Positions 44,508-53,066 of a stretch of DNA of 64,000 bases are shown one piece after another (positions within the stretch are counted from its first letter, which is position 1; every line of letters begins with the position of its first letter). Where the stretch lies: positions 1,674,001 through 1,738,000 of the forward strand of contig NZ_CP179727.1 of assembly GCF_047425875.1 (NCBI RefSeq), written 5' to 3'. The notes beneath the pieces are model-generated. The model did not search any database, had not been told where the DNA came from, and saw nothing but the letters and a program-made list of their open reading frames with translations. Position numbers and translations under genes: made by a program. The DNA is from Macrococcoides animalis. Lineage in GTDB: Bacteria > Bacillota > Bacilli > Staphylococcales > Staphylococcaceae.

Positions 44508-44678
44508 CTTTTTCAAATGTTCGAAATCGATTTGGTGTAACGTGTCGCATCCACAGCTGTCATTTAAGTCACAACTATTACATTTACCAGCTCTAGACTT
44601 TTTGAAGAATCGATAGAGTGTATAAATTGCGTATCCGAAAATCAATGTAAATAACATTATATTAAATATAAGTGCCAA
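44505..44678 (-). CDS. FeoB-associated Cys-rich membrane protein
   Basis: A 57-residue protein: one membrane segment (ALIFNIMLFTLIFGYAIYTLY), a basic stretch, then the Cys cluster KCNSCDLNDSCGCD. This matches the small Cys-rich proteins found after feoB in Firmicutes, thought to assist ferrous iron passage. The start is TTG 44678, 4 bases after aggaggaaa. A longer upstream frame from 44783 runs inside feoB and is rejected. Confidence 0.85.
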   Translation of the reverse strand: MALIFNIMLFTLIFGYAIYTLYRFFKKSRAGKCNSCDLNDSCGCDTLHQIDFEHLKK

Positions 44679-44689
44679 GCTGTTTCCTC

Positions 44690-46684
44690 CTATACAAATA
44701 ATCTTCCGATTTGATATACAGCCATTGTTAGCAAGTAAGCCGTTGCGATAGGGTAAATCATTGCAATGAGCGTCCATTTCCATGATGCAGTTTCTTTTCT
44801 AATTGCGGCTACAGTCGATAGACACGGGATATATAGCAATATGAATAACATAAAGGCATACGCTGATAGCGGAGTAAATTGAGCGTGAATCATATTAACT
44901 AAGGCATCATCTTTTACAGAATAGATAATTGCCATTGCGCTTACTATAACTTCTTTCGCTAAAAATCCTGGGATAAGTGTTGCACCTGCTTGCCATGAAC
45001 TAAATCCTAGTGGAATTAATAATGGTGCAATTGTACCTCCAATCATTGCTAAGAAGCTATTGTCTATATCCACACCAAATCCTGATGGACCTGCGTAATT
45101 TAATAACCAAATTAAGACTGAACCCCCAAAAATGAATGTACCTGCTTTCTTAACGAATCCTTTTCCTTTTTCCCATGTGCTTCGCCATAAGGTTTTCAGT
45201 GACGGCAATCGATATGGTGGTAATTCAATAATAAAGATAGACGTATCATTCTTTAATACTGTTTTAGAAAGAATAAAGCTCACGAGTAATGCAACAACAA
45301 TGCCGATTAAATAGAGACTGAGCACAACCAGTGCTTGATTTTCTTTGAAGAATACTCCTGCAAATAATGCATAGACAGGCAAGCGCGCTGAACATGACAT
45401 AAAGGGTGCGATTAGAATAGTCGTCAGTCGTTCTTTTTCTTCTTCGATGCTACGCGCCGCCATAATACCTGGTACATTACAACCGAATCCGATAATCATT
45501 GGAATAAATGACTTACCATTTAATCCGAACACTTCCATCACTCTGTCCATAATAACTGCTATACGTGCCATATACCCGGAGTCTTCGAGTAAAGAAATAA
45601 AGAAGAAAAGTACTAAAATTTGTGGCACGAAAACGAGTACGCCACCCACACCAGCGATAATACCATCAATCACTAAATCTTGTAAGAATGGTACAATACC
45701 TGCCTGATTCATTAAGGACTTTACTGTGTCTGTTAACGGTCCAGCAAAGAATGCATCAAGCTGATCAGAGAGTGGTGTCCCAATCCAAGTAAAAGTTGTT
45801 TGAAATATGAGCCACATCAAGAATAAGAAAATTGGAATGCCGACTATATTATGAGTTACTATCTTATCAAGGCGTTCTGTTAAAAATTGTTTGTTCTCAT
45901 CCGGATACGTAATAACATCTTTTATCAGATTATCAATAAATGTTGTTCTAGCTTGATGGATGCGTGATTTCAAACTTGTAAGTAATTCTCCCTCTAATTC
46001 ATCTCGAATAGGAGCAAGTTCTGTAAGTGTCGCATCAGGTAAATACTCATCGACTACAGGATTACCTAATAAATATTGAATCGCTAAGAAGCGATATCGT
46101 TTATGCTCAAGTGATAAATTATTTGGTAAATTTTTGATGACTGCTTCTATCGCATTTTCAATTTCGATATCATAAACAATTTTTAGTGGACGATTGGCTG
46201 ATAAAGTGTCATTTAATGCATGTAATACGTCCGTTGATCCACGTCCAGTACGTGCAACAACAGGGATGATAGGTGTTTTAAGTTTTTTCATCAATAAATC
46301 GATATTGATGTTAATTCCACGTTTTGTGGCTACATCTATCATATTCAATCCAATCATCATCGGTGCACCGAACTCCATAAGTTGTATTGTAAGCAATAGA
46401 TTTCGTTTTAGTTGTGCAGCATCGACAATGTTGATCATACCTTCGAAATGTTCATTCAATAAAAAATTTGTTACCACTGTCTCGTCTTTTGAAAGTGGTA
46501 ACAAATCATATATCCCTGGTAAATCAATAAGTTGCCCTGTGCTATTTTTGAGTTGACCAATCTTCTTCTCAACAGTAACACCACTCCAATTACCAACGTA
46601 CTCATAACTCCCTGTTAGTGCGTTAAAGAGTGAAGTTTTACCTACATTTGGATTTCCTAGTATACAGAATGCTTGATTACTCAT
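44690..46684 (-). CDS. feoB: Ferrous iron transporter FeoB
   Basis: Fe(II) uptake permease of 664 residues. The N-terminal G domain has G1 GNPNVGKT (10-17), a G3-like DLPGIYDL and G4 NMID. The membrane part has two gate regions, each with a Cys (IIGFGCNVPGIMAARS and LLYIPCLSTVAAIRKE). It overlaps feoA by 8 bases and lies 11 bases before the Cys-rich gene, giving feoA-feoB-'feoC-like'. Confidence 0.96.
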   Translation of the reverse strand: MSNQAFCILGNPNVGKTSLFNALTGSYEYVGNWSGVTVEKKIGQLKNSTGQLIDLPGIYDLLPLSKDETVVTNFLLNEHFEGMINIVDAAQLKRNLLLTIQLMEFGAPMMIGLNMIDVATKRGININIDLLMKKLKTPIIPVVARTGRGSTDVLHALNDTLSANRPLKIVYDIEIENAIEAVIKNLPNNLSLEHKRYRFLAIQYLLGNPVVDEYLPDATLTELAPIRDELEGELLTSLKSRIHQARTTFIDNLIKDVITYPDENKQFLTERLDKIVTHNIVGIPIFLFLMWLIFQTTFTWIGTPLSDQLDAFFAGPLTDTVKSLMNQAGIVPFLQDLVIDGIIAGVGGVLVFVPQILVLFFFISLLEDSGYMARIAVIMDRVMEVFGLNGKSFIPMIIGFGCNVPGIMAARSIEEEKERLTTILIAPFMSCSARLPVYALFAGVFFKENQALVVLSLYLIGIVVALLVSFILSKTVLKNDTSIFIIELPPYRLPSLKTLWRSTWEKGKGFVKKAGTFIFGGSVLIWLLNYAGPSGFGVDIDNSFLAMIGGTIAPLLIPLGFSSWQAGATLIPGFLAKEVIVSAMAIIYSVKDDALVNMIHAQFTPLSAYAFMLFILLYIPCLSTVAAIRKETASWKWTLIAMIYPIATAYLLTMAVYQIGRLFV

Positions 46685-46913
46685 GAATTTGTTCCAACAT
46701 TATTTTACATGCATCGCAGTTTCTAATACATACTTGTTGGCCATTAATATCTAAAGTACAGGGACCTTTAAATAAGCTTTTTTGACGGACTTTTATTTCG
46801 CTTCCTTCAGTAAAACCCAATGCATATAAGCGATGCATAATCATATTATTATCAAACACCATTGATTTTATTTTGTATGCACGATTTAATGTTGCGTTTG
46901 CGACATGAATCAT
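46677..46913 (-). CDS. feoA: FeoA SH3-like protein
   Basis: Small SH3-fold partner of FeoB. Visible are ALGFTEGSEIKVRQKSLFKGPCTLDINGQQVCIR, then a C-terminal extension with two further cysteines (NCDACKIML). ATG 46913 (MIHVANAT, 78 aa) with AGGTG upstream is preferred; a frame from 46949 would begin inside the Fur box. Confidence 0.9.
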   Translation of the reverse strand: MIHVANATLNRAYKIKSMVFDNNMIMHRLYALGFTEGSEIKVRQKSLFKGPCTLDINGQQVCIRNCDACKIMLEQIHE

Positions 46914-46933
46914 ATGGACACCTACTTTATAAT

Positions 46934-46948
46934 TGATATTGATTATCA
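46934..46948. promoter_or_regulatory. Fur box upstream of feoAB
   Basis: tgatattgattatca matches the 7-1-7 Fur box TGATAATGATTATCA at 14 of 15 positions and lies 21 bases before the feoA start. It predicts iron-dependent repression. Confidence 0.8.
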
Positions 46949-47017
46949 TTTAGGTAAAGTTTATCATTTCAATGTAATATTAACAAGTAGGGAATTACCT
47001 TATTTTTGACAAATTAA

Positions 47018-47045
47018 AAACACGATAAATATATTTATCGTGTTT
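47018..47045 (-). terminator. ftnA terminator
   Basis: AAACACGATAAAT / ATTTATCGTGTTT perfect stem, followed on the minus strand by TTTTTAATTT. Confidence 0.85.
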
Positions 47046-47063
47046 AACTATACTGATTATTAA

Positions 47064-47567
47064 TTATTCTTCTTCACTAAAAGTACGCGCACCTAATTCT
47101 TTTTCGTATAAGTACAATGCATTTGCATCGTCTTTAATACGTTGAATATAATCGATATGTTTCTTGAACATTGCTTCTTCTTCAACTTGTTCATCTAAGA
47201 ACCAATTCAAGAATGAGATTGTAGAATATTCGTTATCCTTTCTGGCGATATCTGCTAAGTTATAGAAGTTTGCTGTCACTTGTTGTTCCTGGGCAAGACC
47301 AGATTCAAATGTGTCCAAAACATTTATGAAATCTGTTTTAGGTGCTGCAATCTCTATAAATTTCGCATGTTGATCACGATCGTTTAAATAGTTATATATC
47401 TTAGTACCATGAAAACGTTCTTCGGCTGCTTGTTGTTCATAAAAGTTAGCGAATCCGTCATAACTTTTTGATGCACAATAAGCTGCCATTGCCATATAAG
47501 CATGTGCTGCTGCAAATTCATCGTTCATTTGCTTGTTTAAAGCGGCTGTCAATTCAGTTGATAACAT
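47064..47567 (-). CDS. ftnA: Ferritin
   Basis: Non-heme iron-storage ferritin of 167 residues. Helix A is TAALNKQMNDEFAAAHAYMAMAAYC with the ferroxidase Glu. EQQAAEERFHGTKIYNYL gives Glu/His ligands, and WFLDEQVEEEAMFKKHID the further Glu. ATG 47567 (MLSTELTAAL) follows ggagga. It is a single gene beside feo in the same direction. The AT-rich upstream region (47596-47620) has palindromic stretches but no clean PerR box. Confidence 0.95.
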   Translation of the reverse strand: MLSTELTAALNKQMNDEFAAAHAYMAMAAYCASKSYDGFANFYEQQAAEERFHGTKIYNYLNDRDQHAKFIEIAAPKTDFINVLDTFESGLAQEQQVTANFYNLADIARKDNEYSTISFLNWFLDEQVEEEAMFKKHIDYIQRIKDDANALYLYEKELGARTFSEEE

Positions 47568-47746
47568 TGTGATTTCCTCCAATCTATAAGATAGTACAAT
47601 TATAATATAATTATATTAATAAAGATAACAATCTCAATTGAATTAATAAAAAAAGTAATATTTCCATATAGCACGTAAGTCTTATAAAATTTTATGAATT
47701 ACATCAAGGAAGTGATATAATAAAGTGTTGAAAATAGGAGGTTAAT

Positions 47747-49066
47747 ATGAAAAAATTTGCTGCTAAAAATATAGCGAAAGCTGCGAGACGATTAAGCATT
47801 ATGGCTGGTAAGCGTGGAACGGATTTACCAGGACAAATTGCCAGAAAAATCGATCCACAAATATTAAAAAAATTAAGTTCTGAAGTCGAAGAAGTTGTAT
47901 TCATTTCAGGTACGAATGGAAAAACGACCACTAGTAATTTAATTGGACATACTTTAAAACAAAATAATATTAATATCATTCATAATACTGAAGGTGCAAA
48001 TATGGCTGCTGGGATTACTTCTAGTTTCATCGTACAATCGTCTAAAAATACTAAGTTAGCGATTATTGAAATTGATGAAGGTTCTATTCCACGTGTGTTA
48101 AAAGAAATGACACCAACGAAAATGGTTTTTACAAATTTCTTTCGTGATCAAATGGACCGTTTTGGAGAAATTGATATTTTAGTTGATAGAATTGCTGATA
48201 ATATTAAAGGAAAGGGTATCGAGTTAATTCTAAATGCAGATGATCCGTTTGTTTCACGATTAAAGATCGCCAGTAATAAAGTGACGTACTATGGAATGAA
48301 AGATCATATTCATGACTTTGAAGAAAGTACGATGATTGAAAGTAAGTATTGTCCGAACTGTGGAGCAATGCTAGATTATCACTGGATTCATTATAATCAA
48401 ATCGGTCATTATACATGTACTTGTGGTTTCGACCGCAACACACCTAAATACGAAGTCGAAGCATTAACAGAAACACCATTTTTAAATCCTACAATCAATG
48501 GTCACACTTACAATATGAAGATTGCTGGCGACTTTAATGTATTTAATATTATTGCAGCGTATGCTGTATTACGTGAATTAGGTTTGAATGATCAATCGAT
48601 AGAAAAAGGGTTCTTAACATACTCAAGTGATAATGGTCGTATGCAAAACTTCACAAGAGGAAACAAACAAGCGATTATTAACTTAGCGAAAAATCCAGCA
48701 GGGTTAAATGCAAGTTTATCAGTAGGTGAAAAGATTCAAGGTGAGAAGTCTTATATTATTTCCCTTAATGATAATGGTGCAGATGGACGCGATATTTCAT
48801 GGATTTGGGATGCAGATTTTGAAAAACTTGCGCGCCAAAATATTCCATACATTATGTGTACAGGTAATCGTGCAGAAGAGATTGCCTTGCGCTTAAAATA
48901 TGCTGAAATTGATGCTGAAATTGAAGTAAATCAAAATATTAAAGCAGCAACTGAAACAATACTAAAACGACCAGAATATACAGTTTGTATCCCAAACTAT
49001 ACATCGTTAGAACCGATGCACCAGGCATTAAATGCATATTTTGAAGGAGGTAAAGTCAATGAATAG
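47747..49066 (+). CDS. murT: Lipid II isoglutaminyl synthase subunit MurT
   Basis: Mur-ligase homologue that, with GatD, amidates the D-Glu of lipid II. The ATP loop is SGTNGKTTTSNLIG. The four-Cys zinc-ribbon insert is CPNCGAM, then CTCG after about 20 residues. A C-terminal MurT domain (DUF1727: DADFEKLARQNIPYIMCTGNRAEEIALRL) is present. It is 439 aa. RBS aggagg lies 6 bases before ATG. It overlaps gatD by 8 bases. Confidence 0.96.
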   Translation: MKKFAAKNIAKAARRLSIMAGKRGTDLPGQIARKIDPQILKKLSSEVEEVVFISGTNGKTTTSNLIGHTLKQNNINIIHNTEGANMAAGITSSFIVQSSKNTKLAIIEIDEGSIPRVLKEMTPTKMVFTNFFRDQMDRFGEIDILVDRIADNIKGKGIELILNADDPFVSRLKIASNKVTYYGMKDHIHDFEESTMIESKYCPNCGAMLDYHWIHYNQIGHYTCTCGFDRNTPKYEVEALTETPFLNPTINGHTYNMKIAGDFNVFNIIAAYAVLRELGLNDQSIEKGFLTYSSDNGRMQNFTRGNKQAIINLAKNPAGLNASLSVGEKIQGEKSYIISLNDNGADGRDISWIWDADFEKLARQNIPYIMCTGNRAEEIALRLKYAEIDAEIEVNQNIKAATETILKRPEYTVCIPNYTSLEPMHQALNAYFEGGKVNE

Positions 49067-49787
49067 AGCAATCGAAATATTCCACTTTATGCCGGATAAA
49101 CTGAATTTATATGGTGATATCGGAAATATTATTGCACTGAAACAACGTGCGAAATGGCGTGGATTAGACGTTAAAATAACGGACATTAACTCAACACAAG
49201 GCATTAAAATTAGTGATGCAGATATTTTATTTATCGGTGGCGGAAGTGACCGTGAACAAAAGATTGCTACAGATGAGCTTTTTCGAGTAAAAGATGATTT
49301 TAAAGCCGCCATTGAAGACGGTATGCCAGCACTCACAATTTGTGGAGGCTATCAATTCTTAGGTGAAAAATATGTGACGCCTGACGGTAATGAGCTTAAA
49401 GGATTACATATTTTAGACTTCTATACAGAATCTAAAAAAGACCGTTTAACAGGGAATATTGTTTTAGAATCAGATACGTTCGGCCAAATTGTAGGTTTTG
49501 AGAACCACGGTGGTAGAACATATCATGATTATAATACATTAGGCCGTGTGGTGAGCGGATATGGTAATAATGATACCGATAAAAAAGAAGGCATTCATTA
49601 TAAGAATTTATTAGGGACATATCTACATGGTCCAATCTTACCGAAGAACCATGAAATTACGGACTACTTATTAAAACAAGCTTGTGAGCGTATCGGAATG
49701 GATTTTCCTGCGATTCAACTAGATAATAGTGTAGAAGAAGCAGCGAAGCAAGTGATCGTCAAACGATTAATGGAAGAGAAAAAATAG
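49059..49787 (+). CDS. gatD: Lipid II isoglutaminyl synthase glutaminase subunit GatD
   Basis: Class I glutamine amidotransferase-like subunit supplying ammonia to MurT. The nucleophile Cys is in LTICGGYQFLGEKYV. Also visible are FIGGGSDREQ, GFENHGGRTYHD and YLHGPILPKNH with the catalytic His. ATG 49059 (MNRAIEIFHFMPDKLNLYGD, 242 aa) follows GAAGGAGG; a longer frame from 49032 is rejected. Confidence 0.96.
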   Translation: MNRAIEIFHFMPDKLNLYGDIGNIIALKQRAKWRGLDVKITDINSTQGIKISDADILFIGGGSDREQKIATDELFRVKDDFKAAIEDGMPALTICGGYQFLGEKYVTPDGNELKGLHILDFYTESKKDRLTGNIVLESDTFGQIVGFENHGGRTYHDYNTLGRVVSGYGNNDTDKKEGIHYKNLLGTYLHGPILPKNHEITDYLLKQACERIGMDFPAIQLDNSVEEAAKQVIVKRLMEEKK

Positions 49788-49801
49788 CATAAAGATTATT
49801 G

Positions 49802-49835
49802 TTGGCACGGTTCTTTTTAGAATCGTGCCATTTTT
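49802..49835 (+). terminator. murT-gatD terminator (hairpin 1 of 3)
   Basis: TGGCACGGTTCT / AGAATCGTGCCA stem with a four-T loop, followed by TTTTT. Confidence 0.85.
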
Positions 49836-49915
49836 ATGATTTTGGCACGAAAATAATGAAAAGTGTGCCAAATCCTTTGCTTTGGCACGAAATGAAAAGA
49901 TCTCGTGCCATTTTT
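49802..49915. repeat. Three tandem hairpins with a shared GGCAC(GA) stem
   Basis: Hairpin 1 at 49802-49830; hairpin 2 TTTGGCAC (49841-49848) / GTGCCAAA (49865-49872); hairpin 3 GGCACGA (49884-49890) / TCGTGCC (49903-49909) with TTTTT after. Hairpins 1 and 3 end in the same TCGTGCCATTTTTATG. The six half-sites use one sequence in alternating orientation, so any half may pair with any opposite half. Confidence 0.75.
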
Positions 49916-50006
49916 ATGTGACAAATTATCAAACTCTTTTAAAGATGTATTTAAAATACTACTTTAAAGTGTATAATCAACCTATAAGTTCTTGGGAGGG
50001 GTTTGG

Positions 50007-51143
50007 ATGATTGACTATAACGAGAAACCATTTATCGTCATTTGGGAAGTAACGAGAGCGTGTGAATTACATTGCTTGCACTGTAGAGCTGAAGCACAAA
50101 TTAATCGTAATCCTTATGAGTTATCGACGGATGAAGGGAAAGCATTAATCGATGATATTGCAAAAATGGATGGACCGATGCTTGTCTTCACAGGTGGTGA
50201 TCCACTGATGCGTGATGACATCTTTGAATTATCAGCATATGCGGTAGAACGTGGCGTTCGTGTTTCTATGACACCGAGTGCGACACCCAATGTTACAAAA
50301 GAGAATATGGAACGTGCAAAAAATGTGGGTCTATCTCGTTGGGCTTTCAGTATTGATGGCCCGAATAAAGAAATCCACGACCACTTCCGAGGAACAGAAG
50401 GCAGCTTTGATTTAACAATAAACGCAATACAGTATTTAAAAGAACTGGAAATGCCACTACAAATTAATACAGTGATAAGTCGTTACAATATTGATTACTT
50501 AGAAGAAATGGCGCAAATGGTTGAAGAATTAGGATGTGTATTATGGTCAGTATTCTTCTTAGTACCGACAGGACGTGGGAAAGAAAGTGATATGGTCACA
50601 CCTGCACAACATGAAGCGGTATTTCGATATTTAAACAAATTGCGTAAAACTGCATCATTCGGTATTAAGACTACTTCGGCACAGCATTATCGAAGAGTGG
50701 TATTGCAAGAACAAATTCGTGAAATGAAAAAAGCAGGTACATTCGATGCAATTAAATATGAAGACAGCTTAACGTCAATGGATATTAACACGATTGATGG
50801 ATTAGGACGTGCACCTAAAGGCGTTAATGATGGTAACGGGTTTGTCTTCGTATCACATTTAGGACATGTTTATCCGAGCGGTTTACTCCCTGTTTCATGT
50901 GGAAACATTAGACACAAAGCATTAAGTGAAATATATGTACAATCACCAATTTTACAAAACTTACGTAATCCTGATCTTTTCAAAGGTAAATGTGGAATGT
51001 GTGAATTTAGATATGTTTGCGGTGGTTCTAGAAGTAGAGCCTATGCAGTTACAGGCGACTTAATGGAGTCCGAACCGTATTGTGTATATCAACCTAAAGC
51101 TTGGATTCAGCATAAACGAAAGATAAAAGAAGTAAGTAAATAA
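50007..51143 (+). CDS. Radical SAM/SPASM protein (TIGR04053-like)
   Basis: A 378-residue radical SAM enzyme: cluster motif CELHCLHC (CxxxCxxC), FTGGDPLMR, FSIDGPNKEIHDHFRG. A C-terminal SPASM-type Cys set follows (SCGN, CGMCEFRYVCGGSRSRAYA, and the Cys in SEPYC). The order resembles AhbD/NirJ-like heme-modifying and TIGR04053 proteins. It lies 34 bases before scdA, suggesting a joint role in heme or Fe-S handling under nitrosative stress, which is an inference. ATG 50007 follows gggagggg. Confidence 0.85.
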   Translation: MIDYNEKPFIVIWEVTRACELHCLHCRAEAQINRNPYELSTDEGKALIDDIAKMDGPMLVFTGGDPLMRDDIFELSAYAVERGVRVSMTPSATPNVTKENMERAKNVGLSRWAFSIDGPNKEIHDHFRGTEGSFDLTINAIQYLKELEMPLQINTVISRYNIDYLEEMAQMVEELGCVLWSVFFLVPTGRGKESDMVTPAQHEAVFRYLNKLRKTASFGIKTTSAQHYRRVVLQEQIREMKKAGTFDAIKYEDSLTSMDINTIDGLGRAPKGVNDGNGFVFVSHLGHVYPSGLLPVSCGNIRHKALSEIYVQSPILQNLRNPDLFKGKCGMCEFRYVCGGSRSRAYAVTGDLMESEPYCVYQPKAWIQHKRKIKEVSK

Positions 51144-51177
51144 AAAATAATTATTAAATTAATCGGAGGAATATATA

Positions 51178-51855
51178 ATGATTACAAAAGACATGCTCGT
51201 TTCAGACATCGTAAAACAATCACCGAAAGCAGCAGATATTTTTAGAAGTAACCGCATTGACTTCTGTTGTGGTGGAAATATTCCATTAACTGAAGCAATT
51301 AATGAGAAGAGTAAATCGCTTGATGCATTATTAGAAGAAATTAACGCTTTAGATAATGGCAGTGAAGGGACTTTAGACGTGCAATATCTAGATAATGCTG
51401 CACTGATTAATTACATCCAAAACAAATTCCATAAGCCACTTGCTGAAGAATTTAAAAACTTAATGCCATACGTTACAAAAGTTTCTAAAGTTCATGGGGA
51501 ACGTCATCCTCATTTATTAGAATTAAAAGACCTTACGATGAAATTACGTGATGAGTTATTAGATCATACAAAAGATGAAGATGAAAATGTATTCCCATTA
51601 GTCATTGATTATACAAATAATCCGACAGAGGAATTAAAAGCTGAACTTGCACCACATATCGCAGAACTTGAAACAGAGCATGACGGTGCAGGAAATATAT
51701 TAAAACGCATGCGTGAAATCACATCTGATTTTACACCACCAATGGACGCATGTGGAACATTCAGAGTAGTATACCAACGCCTAGCAATGCTTGAACGCGA
51801 TACATTCCAACATGTACATTTAGAAAATAATGTTTTGTTTGAGAGAATTAAATAG
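51178..51855 (+). CDS. scdA: Iron-sulfur cluster repair protein ScdA (RIC/YtfE)
   Basis: Di-iron protein that repairs Fe-S clusters damaged by NO or peroxide. The N-terminal DUF542 domain has VSDIVKQSPKAADIFRSNRIDFCCGG with the paired Cys. The hemerythrin-like domain follows with HPHLLELKDL, LLDHTKDEDENVFP, LETEHDGAG and HVHLENNVLFER supplying His/Glu ligands. It is 225 aa. RBS cggagga precedes ATG. Confidence 0.95.
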   Translation: MITKDMLVSDIVKQSPKAADIFRSNRIDFCCGGNIPLTEAINEKSKSLDALLEEINALDNGSEGTLDVQYLDNAALINYIQNKFHKPLAEEFKNLMPYVTKVSKVHGERHPHLLELKDLTMKLRDELLDHTKDEDENVFPLVIDYTNNPTEELKAELAPHIAELETEHDGAGNILKRMREITSDFTPPMDACGTFRVVYQRLAMLERDTFQHVHLENNVLFERIK

Positions 51856-51871
51856 TTAATTCATATTATTG

Positions 51872-51920
51872 AACAAAAAGAAACAAGTCACGTATTATAC
51901 TAGACTTGTTTCTTTTTGTT
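51872..51920. terminator. Bidirectional terminator between scdA and the FUSC-type gene
   Basis: 18-base perfect stem AACAAAAAGAAACAAGTC / GACTTGTTTCTTTTTGTT with a 13-base loop. The right arm encodes the last residues (NKKKQV) of the minus-strand gene, whose stop is in the loop. Confidence 0.85.
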
Positions 51921-52895
51921 TGGATGATCATTTAGCAAACGATTAATCATAAGTAGTTCATAAATGTAATGACTTTTCATTTGATTGTCATCAAACTCAG
52001 TTAAGAATTTGACACTATTTTTCAGTATGCTTAGAGAAGGTTTGTCAGGCTTATAAGTTCTGTCATCACCGAATGTTTTAAATGATTGCATCAAATGATT
52101 TAATGCTGTTTTTTCTTCATTTGACATTACAAACTCAGTCCCGTTTGGTATAAGAATCATATGATTAATATGCAATTGAATAAGGCGATTAACATCTAAG
52201 CGATGACGTAATCGTGTCAATTCATATTCAACTTCTAAATTTTTGTGGAAATGCATTTCTTCTTTTTCATAAGCGAGTAGAGTATCAATTTTGGCTATTA
52301 GTTTATTCGTTTGTTCCATCATAGGTAGAGTGCCACTTAAATCCGCAAGATTCGCATTTATTTCAGTAGAACGTTTAATTAACATTGTCATTAACTTCGT
52401 CTCTAAAATATCCATTAGACTAGCGATTTGAGTGTGGTACTTTGGTGGTAAAACAAAGAAATTTACAATCGTAGCAGTAGATAAACCAATCGTTGTAGTT
52501 GCTAACCGAGAGAAAAAGTTAAAGGCAAAGTCTTGATGAATATTTGGGACCATGGCAACAGCAGTAAGGCTTGCTACGAGCATACCGTCATAAAGCTTTA
52601 GTTTATAACAAATAAATAGAGTAACGGTTGCTGCGATACTGTAACTAAGGGCAGAGTCACCTAAGAAATAAGTGCTCATCACTGCAATAAATGCACCAAG
52701 TATTGAAGCTGGAAATCTAACAAATGCTTTTTTAAGAGAAGCACGTGCGGTGGGTTCGATTGTTACAATCGAAGTGATTACTGCGAATATGGGTGGTAAG
52801 TTGAAGAACTGACAAATGATTGCAGTTAAAAAAGTTGCGAGCCCTGTTTTTATCGTTCGTGCACCTATTATTTTTTTAGTCCATTTGATTTTCAT
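51900..52895 (-). CDS. FUSC/ArAE-type aromatic acid exporter family membrane protein
   Basis: Integral membrane domain (about 1-145) of helices such as TIKTGLATFLTAIICQFF, PPIFAVITSIVTIEPTARAS and VRFPASILGAFIAVMSTYF. A C-terminal helical cytosolic domain follows (about 150-331), as in DUF939/ArAE_1 proteins. S. aureus has a homologue with the same IGARTIKTG N terminus. ATG 52895 (331 aa) is chosen on that basis; the frame runs to 52991 without family similarity. The substrate is unknown. Confidence 0.82.
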   Translation of the reverse strand: MKIKWTKKIIGARTIKTGLATFLTAIICQFFNLPPIFAVITSIVTIEPTARASLKKAFVRFPASILGAFIAVMSTYFLGDSALSYSIAATVTLFICYKLKLYDGMLVASLTAVAMVPNIHQDFAFNFFSRLATTTIGLSTATIVNFFVLPPKYHTQIASLMDILETKLMTMLIKRSTEINANLADLSGTLPMMEQTNKLIAKIDTLLAYEKEEMHFHKNLEVEYELTRLRHRLDVNRLIQLHINHMILIPNGTEFVMSNEEKTALNHLMQSFKTFGDDRTYKPDKPSLSILKNSVKFLTEFDDNQMKSHYIYELLMINRLLNDHPNKKKQV

Positions 52896-53066
52896 TGTAT
52901 CAATCCAATTTTTAAAAGTAGTATACTGTCTAATCTTTGTTATAATAAACAGTGACGAATATATGATATGTTTAATATACAAATTAATCAATACATTTGT
53001 ATGAAATTGATATATATTTTACTTATCATCTATTATTAATAAACTAAAGTGAAAGAAGAGATAACC

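Noticed and set aside
44679..44783. N-terminal extension of the FeoB-associated protein to an ATG at 44783
   Set aside because: The extension runs antiparallel in frame choice within feoB coding DNA, and a TTG with a strong RBS gives the family-length protein.
47596..47620. PerR-like box upstream of ftnA
   Set aside because: Palindromic AT stretches exist (for example aatataattatatt), but they match TTATAATNATTATAA only in part, and the region is so AT rich that this is expected by chance.
49919..49934. FNR/CRP-like site (TGTGACAAATTATCA region) upstream of the radical SAM gene
   Set aside because: Only one half-site fits; the second half does not match well enough to support a call.
52816..53004. 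62-codon hydrophobic plus-strand frame
   Set aside because: It is the antisense shadow of the first membrane helices of the FUSC-type gene and lacks an RBS.
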